Shown: piece by piece, positions 8,197-15,808 of the stretch
Numbering within the stretch: the first letter of the stretch is position 1
How the letters are laid out: the number at the start of each line of letters is the position of its first letter
From: CAZBWE01 sp964495465
Lineage (GTDB): Bacteria; Planctomycetota; Phycisphaerae; Sedimentisphaerales; Anaerobacaceae
Reading direction: 5' to 3'
Length of the DNA: 26,472 nucleotides
Assembly (NCBI GenBank): GCA_964495465.1
Contig: CAZBWE010000027.1
Span: forward strand, 1-26,472
Position numbers and translations under genes: made by a program
The notes under the pieces: model-generated
Told to the model about the DNA's origin: nothing
Seen by the model: the letters and a program-made list of their open reading frames with translations, nothing else
The model's database searches: none

Positions 8197-8826
8197 TCAA
8201 TCGGGTGATTTTAAAGGCTCTCGACAGGTTGAAATCGCCTGGGAAAGGCCCCTTGTTACCATGCAGACATCGTTTATCTCATCGGTGGTTAATTTGTTTT
8301 GCGATGACCGGTAAATCAGTATAAAACCCAATGACGAGCCAAGCTGTCCCAGTGGAATCGTAACGGCGGAGATCTTGTTTAATCTGGTTAAGTTTCCCTG
8401 CAAGCCCATCGCAAACATATCATCGAGGGTGCATAAACTGTTTGAGCTGCAGATACTGTCCACCAATTCGGCGCTGAAGTAATTCTCCAGATGCTGATTT
8501 TCAAGGGCGATTGGCTTGTCACGTTCGAACATATGCAGTTCAAATCCCTCTGTCCGGCGCAAAAAGAAGCTGACATTCGCTTTGGCAATTCTATCTTTAA
8601 AGAGCTTGCTGGCCGTGCGCAAAAGCATGTTCAGGTCGGACGGACCAATGATAGACTCGCAGAAATCTGCCGCGAAACTAATGGTGTTTAGTCTTTTGAT
8701 AAAGTCTCGCTGCGCCGCAATAAAATCGTTGCAGAGTATATCTACTTTTTTTGTCTGCTTTTTGCGCTCGTTGTTCAGCTTTTTTATAAGCAGGCGCAAT
8801 CTTTTATGTCGTTGTTTGTTGTCCAC
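8197..8826 (-). CDS. GAF-domain-like protein with N-terminal coiled coil
   Basis: Probable cytoplasmic sensory or regulatory protein, 209 residues. Residues 1-50 are very basic and heptad-like (KRLRLLIKKLNNERKKQTKK), suggesting a coiled coil. Residues ~60-200 have the strand-helix pattern of a GAF domain (LNMLLRTASKLFKDRI, VSFFLRRTEGFELHMF, ISAVTIPLGQLGSSLGFILIYRS, DEINDVCMVTRGLSQAIS). No output domain is present, so it may work through a partner. The start is GTG (8826-8824) with only a weak ribosome site; no ATG occurs before residue ~69. The gene ends 39 bases from the assembly gap, so a neighbouring kinase or regulator could be missing. GAF assignment is by pattern only. Confidence 0.65.
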   Translation of the reverse strand: MDNKQRHKRLRLLIKKLNNERKKQTKKVDILCNDFIAAQRDFIKRLNTISFAADFCESIIGPSDLNMLLRTASKLFKDRIAKANVSFFLRRTEGFELHMFERDKPIALENQHLENYFSAELVDSICSSNSLCTLDDMFAMGLQGNLTRLNKISAVTIPLGQLGSSLGFILIYRSSQNKLTTDEINDVCMVTRGLSQAISTCREPLKSPD

Positions 8827-9172
8827 AGGCCAAATATTCCAGTTAAGAATTCAATAATTCCCCGGTCTTGAGTTCGTCTTAGTAGCCGAGGTGCTTTAAG
8901 AGCAATGAAGTATTCGCAAAGATTTTATTAAGTAGCCCTATAAACGACCGGTTATCAGTTTTGCGGCGGTTAAGAACGTCTTATACTGCTGTATTAGTTT
9001 GGATGACAACGAATTGATTTGTCCGTGTTTTCGGACTCGTTATTTAGATTTTTCGTCCGGCGCTACTTCTGCCGGACTGAAAAACGACGAAATGAAGCAG
9101 CAATCGGCCTATTGTTGATATTTTAGTTTGCTGCCTGCTCGAACTGAGCAGTGAGATTATGGTAGATTTGGC
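8827..9172. other. Gene-free region with three hairpins
   Basis: No coding frame is convincing in these 346 bases. Three inverted repeats are clear: GTCCG/CGGAC (9021-9036), TTTTTC plus TCCGGC pairing with GCCGGA plus GAAAAA (9049-9084), and CTGCTC/GAGCAG (9135-9151). None is followed by a T-run in either direction, so they are not standard terminators, though the last lies 22 bases past the membrane-protein stop. Confidence 0.55.
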
Positions 9173-9958
9173 TTATTCCCAGTAAGCTGTTGGTGCCCCC
9201 TGGATTGTCTGGGTCCATCTCCTGCCGTCCTTCTCGAATTCGACTTTGTCCTTGTGTATCTTTACGACCTGAACATCGCGTATTGCTTCTCCCTCGTGCA
9301 CGATGCGGTAACCAATTATGGCAGATGGTCTGTCATTGCTGAACAGGATACCGGTTACCCGCTCACCCATCGGCGTTGTTGTGTTTGAAGAACGGAAGAG
9401 GGCTCGGCTTAATTTTTTCATCTCTGTGTTTCGGCCATTTCCGCCGCCTATTGTCAATAGGGGCAGAGAGCCCGACAGAATTATGACGATAATAACCGCT
9501 ATGTTTGCGGCCTTGCTGAGTTTGTTCTTCCAGTATAACCACGTGGTTAGACTTAGAACACATCCGGCAAGCGCCAACATACTTATGTGAAACAGGTAGC
9601 TGCTGCTCCTTTGGACTGTTTCCAAACTCGGCGGGAACTCCAGTTTGAATCCCAAATTTCCTACGACTGCCCCGACAATCAAGACGAGAATAATCCACGC
9701 GACAATAACAAAGGTTTTGCCTCCGATTGTCGGCATTTTTTTGTCTGGTGTTATTTTTCTTTCAGGAAGCCAGGATGGTTGCAGGGAAACTTCGCCGGAA
9801 ATGTCTTTTGAGTGGCTGGTACGATTGAGCAGCTCCGCGATAGAGGGCTTAATCTGTTGATGGTCTCCGCTTTCCTGACCAGCCGGGACACTCCCAAAAT
9901 CAAGTAGTTTTGAGATTGCCCGGTTTGTTAACGTGTTATTCCTTTCTTGCTCCTGCAC
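9173..9958 (-). CDS. Membrane protein of unknown function with a C-terminal beta-rich domain
   Basis: I do not recognise the family. The 261 residues comprise a polar N-terminus (1-80), three hydrophobic helices (about 81-104, 121-144 and 151-174), and a C-terminal domain (about 200-261) with the pattern VTGILFSNDRPSAIIGYRIVHE and VQVVKIHKDKVEFEKDGRRW. That last domain resembles the small beta domain of GspC/PilP-type secretion or pilus proteins, where a short periplasmic strand module reports on ligand or partner binding; this is inference from pattern only. The annotated start is GTG at 9958-9956 with no good ribosome site upstream, so the true start could be a little downstream. It stands alone between gene-free regions. 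Confidence 0.7.
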   Translation of the reverse strand: MQEQERNNTLTNRAISKLLDFGSVPAGQESGDHQQIKPSIAELLNRTSHSKDISGEVSLQPSWLPERKITPDKKMPTIGGKTFVIVAWIILVLIVGAVVGNLGFKLEFPPSLETVQRSSSYLFHISMLALAGCVLSLTTWLYWKNKLSKAANIAVIIVIILSGSLPLLTIGGGNGRNTEMKKLSRALFRSSNTTTPMGERVTGILFSNDRPSAIIGYRIVHEGEAIRDVQVVKIHKDKVEFEKDGRRWTQTIQGAPTAYWE

Positions 9959-10296
9959 CGTTAATTAACTCAGCAAAAAATATCTTTCGCAATTCGCGCA
10001 ACAACTTAACAAGGATTTTATATGGGAGAAAACTAAAAGGAAGAGGACAAAAAGCTTTCTCACCGCTCCTCCATGATTATTCGAGTATATATATTTGATA
10101 ACGAAAAGTCAAGGAAAAACAAAAAAAATTCCTGGGGAAATAACGAAAATAGTTACTAAAAAACAGCTACGAGGTGAAAAATACCCCTTTCCGGCTGTTT
10201 TACCCCCTTTACGGGGTAAAAATAAGGGTGGAATTCACAAATTTTGAGCTAAAATACCTGTATCAAAAGGGGGGAAACCGGAACAAGCGGTTTTTT
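9959..10296. other. Gene-free AT-rich region with a C/G-block hairpin
   Basis: No supported gene in about 340 bases. The notable structure is the perfect hairpin TTTTACCCC / GGGGTAAAA (10198-10221, 6-base loop) and nearby TACCCCTTT (10192 region) and AAAATACC units. The hairpin is not followed by a T-run on either strand, so I call it regulatory or structural rather than a terminator. Confidence 0.5.
10198..10221. other. Perfect 9-bp hairpin TTTTACCCC / GGGGTAAAA
   Basis: Nine-base perfect arms with the loop CTTTAC. It lies between the broken Rrf2 gene and the membrane-protein gene, both minus strand, about 240 bases upstream of the latter's start. A protein-binding site or leader structure is possible. 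Confidence 0.45.
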
Positions 10297-10640
10297 TTAT
10301 TTTTCTCTGTAAATTACGGTGCTGGCCAGAGAATTTTTAAATGCCTTCAATGGCTTTTTCATTTCTGCAATTGGCGGGTCGGCAAAGTCCAGGTCGCCGC
10401 AGGTTGCCCTCTATAAATCGAGAAGCGTCACAACTGTGGTTCTGAGTTTTACGCCGCTGATTCGCCCACGCTTACATTCTACAATGCCGGATATGCCAAG
10501 CGCTTGCATCACCTTCCGTAAACACCCGATGGAGAAGTTTAGCGAGTTCACAATCTCTTTGGCCTGTATAAGACTGGGATTTTTTCTGAAAGGTAGAGCA
10601 TCGTTTCAGCCGACATTGCAAGGTTATGATTGAGTTTCAT
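10297..10640 (-). pseudogene. Broken Rrf2-family transcriptional regulator
   Basis: Its ATG (10640-10638) shares one base with the TGA of the aldo/keto reductase gene (TGATG), with AAGGA eight bases upstream, so it was translationally coupled. The frame reads MKLNHNLAMSAETMLYLSEK, the Rrf2 winged-helix opening, and then is lost at a run of six A's (10580-10585). With one extra A it continues NPSLIQAKEIVNSLNFS, IGCLRKVMQALGISGIVECK and RGRISGVKLRTTVVTLLDL, i.e. the recognition helix and wing. It then meets an in-frame TAG (10413-10411) and runs on to TAA at 10299-10297. Restored length is about 114 residues, short for Rrf2 (130-160). Rrf2 proteins are often Fe-S or redox sensors; the Cys cluster of those members is not evident. 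One homopolymer error could explain the frameshift but not the amber codon, so decay or recoding are the options. Confidence 0.6.
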
Positions 10641-11566
10641 CATAACATCCTTACCTGTTTTTCATCCGGCAGTTGGACTTTTCGAACCCGTGCTGCAAAG
10701 TCATCAATTTCATTGACCTTTTCGAAGCCGACAACCATTGTATCCACGCAGCCCAGGCCGAGCACATAACGGACCGATTCATCGCGTTTCTCATCACTCT
10801 TGCGGAATTTTCCTTCGCCGATAAGCTTCATACCTGCTACCCCTTTACCGGCTTTGTGTATTTTCTTCAGCACAGGGACAACCTTTTCCGGCGGCCCATC
10901 CATATTTGTTCCATAAGCGTTAATGCGGGCGTGCACTGAATCGCCCCATGGTTCATTTGCGGCCGCCTCCAATGCCGCTAATGAATGGCACGACACGCCA
11001 TGAGCGCGAATAATGCCTTTCTTTTTGAGCTTCGCTAATATCTCCATCTTCCCGCTCAGCTCTTCCGGCCACTTCTCTGATGTAACAAAGTGAAGAAGAA
11101 TTACATCAATATAATCGGTTTTCAGCTCTTTGAGGAAACGCTCAACAACCACGTCGGGTTCCGGTCGTTCCGGCTCAGGCAGACCGCCGTGCCGCCACCA
11201 TATCTTTGAGACTATCACATAATCCTTGCGAGGTATCTTCTTCATCGCTCTGGCCAAATAAGGATGTGTGCCATACGTGTCCGCACAATCAAACAAACGG
11301 ATACCGCGTTCGAACGCCGTCCGCAGCAGGGCCTCAAACTTTTCTTTCCCCAGGCGTGTTTGATTCGACTGCCGCATATGGCCGCGCATACCTGTTCCAA
11401 GGCCGACACGAGAGACCTTAATTTTGGTTTTTCCAAGCGGAACAAGTTCATACGGGTCGAAGGCCGTGGGCTTTTGTTCTGCGGAGGTTGTGAAATCCGA
11501 ATTCAGCAGCAGACCACCCAGACCCACAATCGATTTGGCTAAGAATTCACGGCGTTTCATTGACAT
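10640..11566 (-). CDS. Tat-exported aldo/keto reductase
   Basis: Predicted NAD(P)H-dependent oxidoreductase of the aldo/keto reductase superfamily; substrate unknown. I place the start at the ATG 11566-11564 (AGGAG nine bases upstream), giving MSMKRREFLAKSIVGLGG, a twin-arginine-like signal, although the open frame extends to 11596. About 308 residues. The TIM-barrel tetrad is visible: Asp and Tyr in FDCADTYG, Lys in VIVSKIWW and His in VILLHFV. Other family features are LVPLGKTKIKVSRVGLGTGM and GVSCHSLAALEAA. Planctomycetes carry many such exported AKRs. The gene runs into the broken Rrf2 regulator with a one-base overlap, suggesting they formed one operon. Confidence 0.9.
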   Translation of the reverse strand: MSMKRREFLAKSIVGLGGLLLNSDFTTSAEQKPTAFDPYELVPLGKTKIKVSRVGLGTGMRGHMRQSNQTRLGKEKFEALLRTAFERGIRLFDCADTYGTHPYLARAMKKIPRKDYVIVSKIWWRHGGLPEPERPEPDVVVERFLKELKTDYIDVILLHFVTSEKWPEELSGKMEILAKLKKKGIIRAHGVSCHSLAALEAAANEPWGDSVHARINAYGTNMDGPPEKVVPVLKKIHKAGKGVAGMKLIGEGKFRKSDEKRDESVRYVLGLGCVDTMVVGFEKVNEIDDFAARVRKVQLPDEKQVRML

Positions 11567-11861
11567 ATATGACAACTCCTTATTTCTTGATGACACTCAT
11601 CGGCGGTTATATTTATGGAACAGACGAACGGACTGCACCATTTAGGGTCTGCCCTTATAATTGGGGTGAAAAAAGGCCTTATTTTTAATACTCAAAGCCA
11701 TTCGCCATTGCAAGAGCTTTTGACCAAATTTTATCCTTTTCATCTATTATATTAAGCAGCAAAATAACATTTTCAATTTACGCCACAAAAAGCTGCTAAA
11801 TTTACCTCTATAAGTATAAAAGTTGTCCCACAACCGACAAGCTCAAAAGTGATTAAAAAGA

Positions 11862-11880
11862 CCCCTGCTGTGTGCAGGGG
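11862..11880 (+). promoter_or_regulatory. GC-rich hairpin upstream of a strong ribosome site
   Basis: CCCCTGC and GCAGGGG pair perfectly around TGTGT; GGAGGA follows five bases later. With no T-run, it resembles a 5' leader stem that insulates or controls the ribosome site rather than a terminator. Confidence 0.4.
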
Positions 11881-11894
11881 CGAAGGAGGAGAAG

Positions 11895-11945
11895 GTGAAA
11901 CCTGTGAATGTGCATCAGGACAGTCTTAAAATCCGCCGGGCTTAA
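11895..11945 (+). CDS. Candidate small peptide (16 residues), GTG start
   Basis: GTG followed by 15 sense codons (KPVNVHQDSLKIRRA) and TAA, preceded by AGGAGGAGAA. The very strong ribosome site just behind a hairpin is what makes this worth listing. Nothing recognisable follows on the plus strand, and the next minus-strand gene converges on it. It could be a small protein, a leader peptide of a lost gene, or coincidence. Confidence 0.25.
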   Translation: MKPVNVHQDSLKIRRA

Positions 11946-12074
11946 GAAACGTCAAACAGCACGGACACGCGACATCTTGTTATTATGAAATAGTTTTTAC
12001 TTTATCGGTATCGAGGACAAGATTTCTTGAGAGGAAATGAAAATTTTCTTTTTTGGAAGTGTTACTGAAGTGAC

Positions 12075-12107
12075 AAGAAAAGCCGCAACGCTATATGCTC
12101 GCCGGCT
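12075..12107 (-). terminator. Weak terminator candidate after the secretin-N-like gene
   Basis: On the minus strand AGCCG pairs with CGGCT across a 17-base loop, followed by TTTCTTG. It lies about 60 bases past the stop at 12169. The stem is short, so confidence is low. Confidence 0.35.
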
Positions 12108-12168
12108 GCGACATTTATAAAACAGGAATTCCTTGAAATATAAATGACTTCAGTTCAGTTGTCGGTCC

Positions 12169-13134
12169 TTACCGTCTTGTTCCTGATGTGTGTGCCTGAA
12201 TCAAATCTGCAAGGTCCCGGCCCCTGTCATATCTTGTATAGGGATTGGTGCTTATACCTGTTCCTGTGCGTATGCTCCCTACGTTGGTTCCATAACCTCC
12301 CGTTATATAAGGACTGCCATAAGCGCCCTGTCCTCCGTAGCCATAACCGCCATACGGCATTGTGCCTCCTCCGTAATTATTGCCACCATACCCTCCGCCA
12401 TAAGGCATTCCGTAATAGGGCATTGGTGCCAGTGGAATGAAATAATTTGCCGGCTGGCCTAACAAATCGGTTACATTATAAACGCGCGTTTCACTTTTGA
12501 GGCGTATAGAATCCCTTGTCCCAACGATAATCGTTCCATTATCAACAACATAACCTAAACTTTTTGGATTACTCGAAACTGCCATCAGCACAAGCTCTAA
12601 ATTCTTGCCTATAGATACCCCCGGGACCGGCTCCATACCGATGGTAGTATATCTGTCAACGTCTGAATTGGCCTCTATATCTCTCCAAAGCATTATTATA
12701 TTTAGCGGAGGGTCAGTTGAGTTGCGAAAAACATCAATTGCCTCGCTAAAAGCCATATCAGGGTGCAGAGCGGAAAGGCCGGCGTTTTTGTTTTGAAAAG
12801 TTTGTCCCTCAACCTTTCTCTCACTAAATTCCTCTTCTTGTTTATGAACCGGTTTATTAGTCAGTTCATTAGTCCGGCAGTCCTGCCGGATATGCACTTC
12901 ATTAGTCAGGGCTTCAGCTTTTTCCGGGGGCTTTTCCTGTTGCATGTTCGGTTCCGCTCCGCCTCTGGCGGGATCTCGCCTGCCGGCGGACTTCTCAGAT
13001 GTTTTTATGAGGTGCTTATATAATGGTGTTTTTGTTATTGGAATTGGTGCACTATAACAATCGGGCAGGGTCCAAATGCCGACAGTGCTAAATGCTGCTG
13101 CCAGGACGAGTTTTGCTAATATCCTCAGACTCAT
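12169..13134 (-). CDS. Exported protein with a secretin N-domain-like region and a Gly/Tyr-rich tail
   Basis: A 321-residue protein of unknown function. It has a signal peptide (MSLRILAKLVLAAAFSTVGI, likely cleaved near CYSA), a charged low-complexity linker (~35-120), and a folded region (~122-215). The folded region begins MAFSEAIDVFRNSTDPPLN and ends LGYVVDNGTIIVGTRDSI, the pattern of STN/secretin short domains, in which a small helix-strand module precedes the pore of type II/IV secretion secretins. The tail (~228-300) is a Gly/Tyr/Asn-rich stretch (YGGGYGGNNYGGG) with no pore domain, so it is not itself a secretin. Two hairpin repeats lie within the linker. Such truncated STN proteins are common in Phycisphaerae (from memory). 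Role in secretion or the surface layer is inference. Confidence 0.7.
   Translation of the reverse strand: MSLRILAKLVLAAAFSTVGIWTLPDCYSAPIPITKTPLYKHLIKTSEKSAGRRDPARGGAEPNMQQEKPPEKAEALTNEVHIRQDCRTNELTNKPVHKQEEEFSERKVEGQTFQNKNAGLSALHPDMAFSEAIDVFRNSTDPPLNIIMLWRDIEANSDVDRYTTIGMEPVPGVSIGKNLELVLMAVSSNPKSLGYVVDNGTIIVGTRDSIRLKSETRVYNVTDLLGQPANYFIPLAPMPYYGMPYGGGYGGNNYGGGTMPYGGYGYGGQGAYGSPYITGGYGTNVGSIRTGTGISTNPYTRYDRGRDLADLIQAHTSGTRR
12865..12906. repeat. Palindrome TCCGGCAG/CTGCCGGA between 9-bp direct repeats, inside the linker coding region
   Basis: A perfect 8-bp inverted repeat (12873-12880 and 12883-12890) sits between two copies of TTCATTAGT (12865-12873 and 12898-12906); ATTAGTCA occurs a third time at 12855. 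It is read in frame as part of HIRQDCRTNELTN. It could be an inserted hairpin element with duplicated flanks or an expanding linker repeat. Confidence 0.55.
12959..12981. repeat. Palindromic CCGCC-TCT-GGCGG repeat inside the linker coding region
   Basis: CCGCC and GGCGG form a hairpin with a 3-base loop, followed by the related CGCCTGCCGGCGG. It is read in frame as SAGRRDPARGGAEPN. The run is far more GC-rich than the surrounding gene and resembles dispersed GC palindromes, so insertion is likely. Confidence 0.5.
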
Positions 13135-13320
13135 TTTCTCAGCACCATTGCTTATTCCAGCGGTTTTCTGATGATTTTCAGTCCATATTATACAAATATC
13201 TGCATTTTAGTCAAGAATCAACGAAAAATAGTGAAATATACAATTCTTTAATTTGTCGAACATGTGAACAAAAAACGACCGGGAACGTATGATAAATCAG
13301 GATTCATCCCTCCTCCTTCG

Positions 13321-13360
13321 AATAATAAAAGGGGCGTTCAAAAACGCCTCTTTTATTATT
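13321..13360. terminator. Bidirectional terminator after the HDOD-kinase gene
   Basis: AATAATAAAAG-GGCGTT pairs with AACGCC-CTTTTATTATT with a single mismatch and a loop of about four A-rich bases. It lies 30 bases past the kinase stop on the minus strand. Its A/T flanks give a T-tract in either direction. Confidence 0.85.
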
Positions 13361-13390
13361 CTCTGATATACGAAATACAGGATGGATAAT

Positions 13391-15604
13391 TTACCCGCGA
13401 GGCAAATAAATCGTCACAGTGGTTCCCTCTCCCGGCTCACTTGCTATTTCCATTGAGCCGCCGTTTATTTGTATGAAGCGGACGGCGTGGGCGAGGCCTA
13501 TGCCTCTTTTACGTCCTGCCGCCTTGGCCGAGAAGAAAGGCTGGGTCGCCTTTTGCAGGGTCTGTGTGTCCATTCCACAGCCCGAATCCCTGATTATTAG
13601 CTTCACGAAGTCTCCGAACTTTACAGATTCTGCGGTGATTATCACGCGCCCAGATTCGTCCGTGTATGATTCAATGGCGTTCGTAATGATATTTGCGATT
13701 GCCGACACGACCTGCGCCGAATCTACGAAAACGCTTTTAACGTCATCAGCGACTTCAATTTGAGTATTGATATGTTCTGTCTTCGTTTTTTGACTTGTCA
13801 GCTGTATGGACTCATCAAGGATTTGATTGATATCTGTCTGAGTCGGCTTTGGCTTCGGCGGCTCAGCAAAGCTCATCAGGTCATCGATAATTTGAGAGAT
13901 TTGGTTGGCATTTTTTTTAATCTGGTCTATTGCTTGTTTTTTCTCCTTATCTGTCTCGGCCTTGGCGAGTAATTGTGCCCGTCCGGATATAACCAGCAGC
14001 GGATTATTCAATTCGTGTGCGGCACCTGCTGCCATCTCGGCTATTGCATCTGTAAGGAGGCCGCCGGCAATTTTGGATTGGGCGGCCTTGGGTTTTGAGA
14101 CAAGCTGTGCAAACAACTCTGCAAAACGTTCCTGTCTTTGCCCTGCACGTGCCATACCCAAAATAGTTCCGGCTATCGAGGCAGCCGTCCTGAGCTTATC
14201 TTCGAACAGCTCTATATCGCCGGGCCAGTTAAGCTCAAAAACAATTGCTCCTGTCGCCTGCCCCGATGAAAGCAGCGGCACTAATCTGGTCCGGCTCAAA
14301 TCAAACTCGATGTCCAGCTGCTCGAACAGCCAGTCAACGTAATCCTGTGCATTTAAAATCCCGAATTTGTTTGCAATCACCTGTGGTATGGCCGATGCTG
14401 AAGCCGGGACGTTTAGCAGGACAGTTTTACTTTGCGACAGGTTCTCAACGACGACGGCCTCAAGAGTTAGCGAGTCGGCCATCGGAGTCAAATACAAACA
14501 AACCATCCCTGTTTGAAAATATTTTTGCCAGCAGCGGGCAAAAGTTTGCGCTATATCGATAGCTCCGGCAGCCGAGTTTGCATTAAGTAGAAACTCCGTC
14601 ATAAAATCAAGATGGCTCGACGCTGCCTGCAGCCGGCGATTCTCGTCGGTTAATCGTGCGTTTTCATAAGCCAGTTTGGCAACTGTGGTGCCGGCGGCAT
14701 CAGCATACCTTGCTATCGCATCCGGTGTATCCAGGCCCAAAACTTTGGCTCTGTCTTCAACCTGCCTGGTCAAACTTTGGCGGATTGGTTTTAGCTGTTC
14801 GACATCCATGCCGAGCACACTGACTGTCGGCTCTATTTCCTCCGGTGAGTCGAAGCTGCCGGACTGGCCGATGCCGGATTGCCGTGCCATAGAATTTGCT
14901 AACTGCACGATAGCTGCTATCCTTGCCCCGGGCATATTTTGATAAATTGTCACAGTGTCGCTGTGATGGAACCAGATGGCAAGTTCAACAGCATCGGGCA
15001 GGTGCCACTTTCGAGCCAGACGCCTGCCCAGTATGGTGTGGTCGGTGCCGAGGTATTTTCGCTCGACTTCGCAGGCGCCGACTCTTTGCGATTTTGCTTC
15101 TTCGAATATACGAGCAAAACTTTTAGGCATAACCTCTTCGAGAGCAAATTTCCCGATATCGTGCAACAGCCCCGCACAAAAAGCCAGCTGTGAATCCTCT
15201 TGGGGCAGCGTGATTTCAGCGATGTCTTTGGCGCAGCAGGCCACCGCGAGCGAGTGGAGAGTAAGCTGTTTTCTAATCTCACCGCATCCTGTGGCACGAA
15301 GAACATTGAGCGAAACAAGCGCATCGCGAATGAAACTATCGCCGAGTCTGTCAATGCCCTGGCGAAGCGAAAATCTTCCGCCCGATATGCTCACTCCCTG
15401 CTGACTGATAAGCGAAAGGACTTTGGCAGTAATGGCCGGGTCTAACTTTACGATATCGGCCAGGGCCGAAGAAGAAAATTGTCCTTGTAAAAGTTGTGGA
15501 AGAAATCGTGCAGCAACACAGGGCAGGATTGAAAGCGAATCGAGCCGACCGACAGAAAGCTCTACGTGGTGGGCAATCGTTGTATCAGCTTTTTTATCCG
15601 GCAT
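13391..15604 (-). CDS. HDOD-GAF hybrid sensor histidine kinase
   Basis: Sensor kinase, 737 residues, no membrane helix or signal peptide, so cytoplasmic. Residues ~20-240 form an HDOD domain (VKLDPAITAKVLSLI, LLHDIGKFALEE with HD at 148-149, and FHH near 213). Residues ~330-490 look GAF-like (VCLYLTPMADSLTLEAVVV, ATGAIVFEL). The transmitter has the H-box EMAAGAAHELNNPL with phospho-acceptor His530, an N-box NIITNAIES near 640, a G1 motif RDSGCGMD, and G2 RKRGIGLAHAVRFIQ. The HD pair is intact, though HDOD domains generally lack phosphodiesterase activity. GAGG seven bases before the ATG (15604) supports the start. It follows the response regulator by 204 bases on the same strand and ends in the 13321-13360 terminator, so the two likely form a two-component system. 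Stimulus unknown. Confidence 0.92.
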   Translation of the reverse strand: MPDKKADTTIAHHVELSVGRLDSLSILPCVAARFLPQLLQGQFSSSALADIVKLDPAITAKVLSLISQQGVSISGGRFSLRQGIDRLGDSFIRDALVSLNVLRATGCGEIRKQLTLHSLAVACCAKDIAEITLPQEDSQLAFCAGLLHDIGKFALEEVMPKSFARIFEEAKSQRVGACEVERKYLGTDHTILGRRLARKWHLPDAVELAIWFHHSDTVTIYQNMPGARIAAIVQLANSMARQSGIGQSGSFDSPEEIEPTVSVLGMDVEQLKPIRQSLTRQVEDRAKVLGLDTPDAIARYADAAGTTVAKLAYENARLTDENRRLQAASSHLDFMTEFLLNANSAAGAIDIAQTFARCWQKYFQTGMVCLYLTPMADSLTLEAVVVENLSQSKTVLLNVPASASAIPQVIANKFGILNAQDYVDWLFEQLDIEFDLSRTRLVPLLSSGQATGAIVFELNWPGDIELFEDKLRTAASIAGTILGMARAGQRQERFAELFAQLVSKPKAAQSKIAGGLLTDAIAEMAAGAAHELNNPLLVISGRAQLLAKAETDKEKKQAIDQIKKNANQISQIIDDLMSFAEPPKPKPTQTDINQILDESIQLTSQKTKTEHINTQIEVADDVKSVFVDSAQVVSAIANIITNAIESYTDESGRVIITAESVKFGDFVKLIIRDSGCGMDTQTLQKATQPFFSAKAAGRKRGIGLAHAVRFIQINGGSMEIASEPGEGTTVTIYLPRG

Positions 15605-15808
15605 TTATATCCTCGTATGCCGCATAGCATATGTTATATGATGACGTGTGAAAAACATAAAACAATAAGGTAAAGTCCAAGGGTCCGGTTCCGAATCTGC
15701 ATCGAGCTTTTCAACTTTGCGATTTCGGTTTTCTGTTATATATAATATGTCCGTCTGCCCTGAGCTATACTGAAGAATCGCTGCGCGAAAAGCAAACCGC
15801 TGCTCCAT
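15605..15808. other. Spacer between response regulator and kinase, with repeat-like sequence
   Basis: A minus-strand frame is open across the whole 204-base spacer (67 codons), abutting both genes, but its product is not protein-like and it has no ribosome site of its own. At 15751-15780 the run CTGCCCTGAGC..TGAAGAATCG resembles the GAGCCTGTCGAA type of dispersed palindrome seen in rlmN. Near 15610-15640, TATGCCGCATAGCATATG-like units repeat. Confidence 0.4.

Larger units (their letters stand above)
11597..12168. other. Long intergenic region with a strong hairpin and a possible leader peptide
   Basis: No confident gene in 572 bases. It holds the 7-bp hairpin CCCCTGC/GCAGGGG at 11862-11880, followed at once by a purine-rich AGGAGGAGAAGG and a short plus-strand frame (11895-11945), and a weak minus-strand terminator candidate at 12075-12107. 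Confidence 0.5.

Noticed and set aside
10275..10298. Plus-strand terminator AAACCG/CGGTTT followed by eight Ts
   Set aside because: The stem is only six pairs with three GC, and there is no plus-strand gene before it; it coincides with the end of the broken minus-strand Rrf2 gene.
10174..10633. Plus-strand frames of 80 and 104 codons
   Set aside because: They overlap the minus-strand Rrf2-like remnant, whose coupling to the upstream gene and family similarity are far stronger evidence.
15605..15808. 67-codon minus-strand frame filling the space between response regulator and kinase
   Set aside because: Repeat-derived, low protein character and no ribosome site; treated as spacer.
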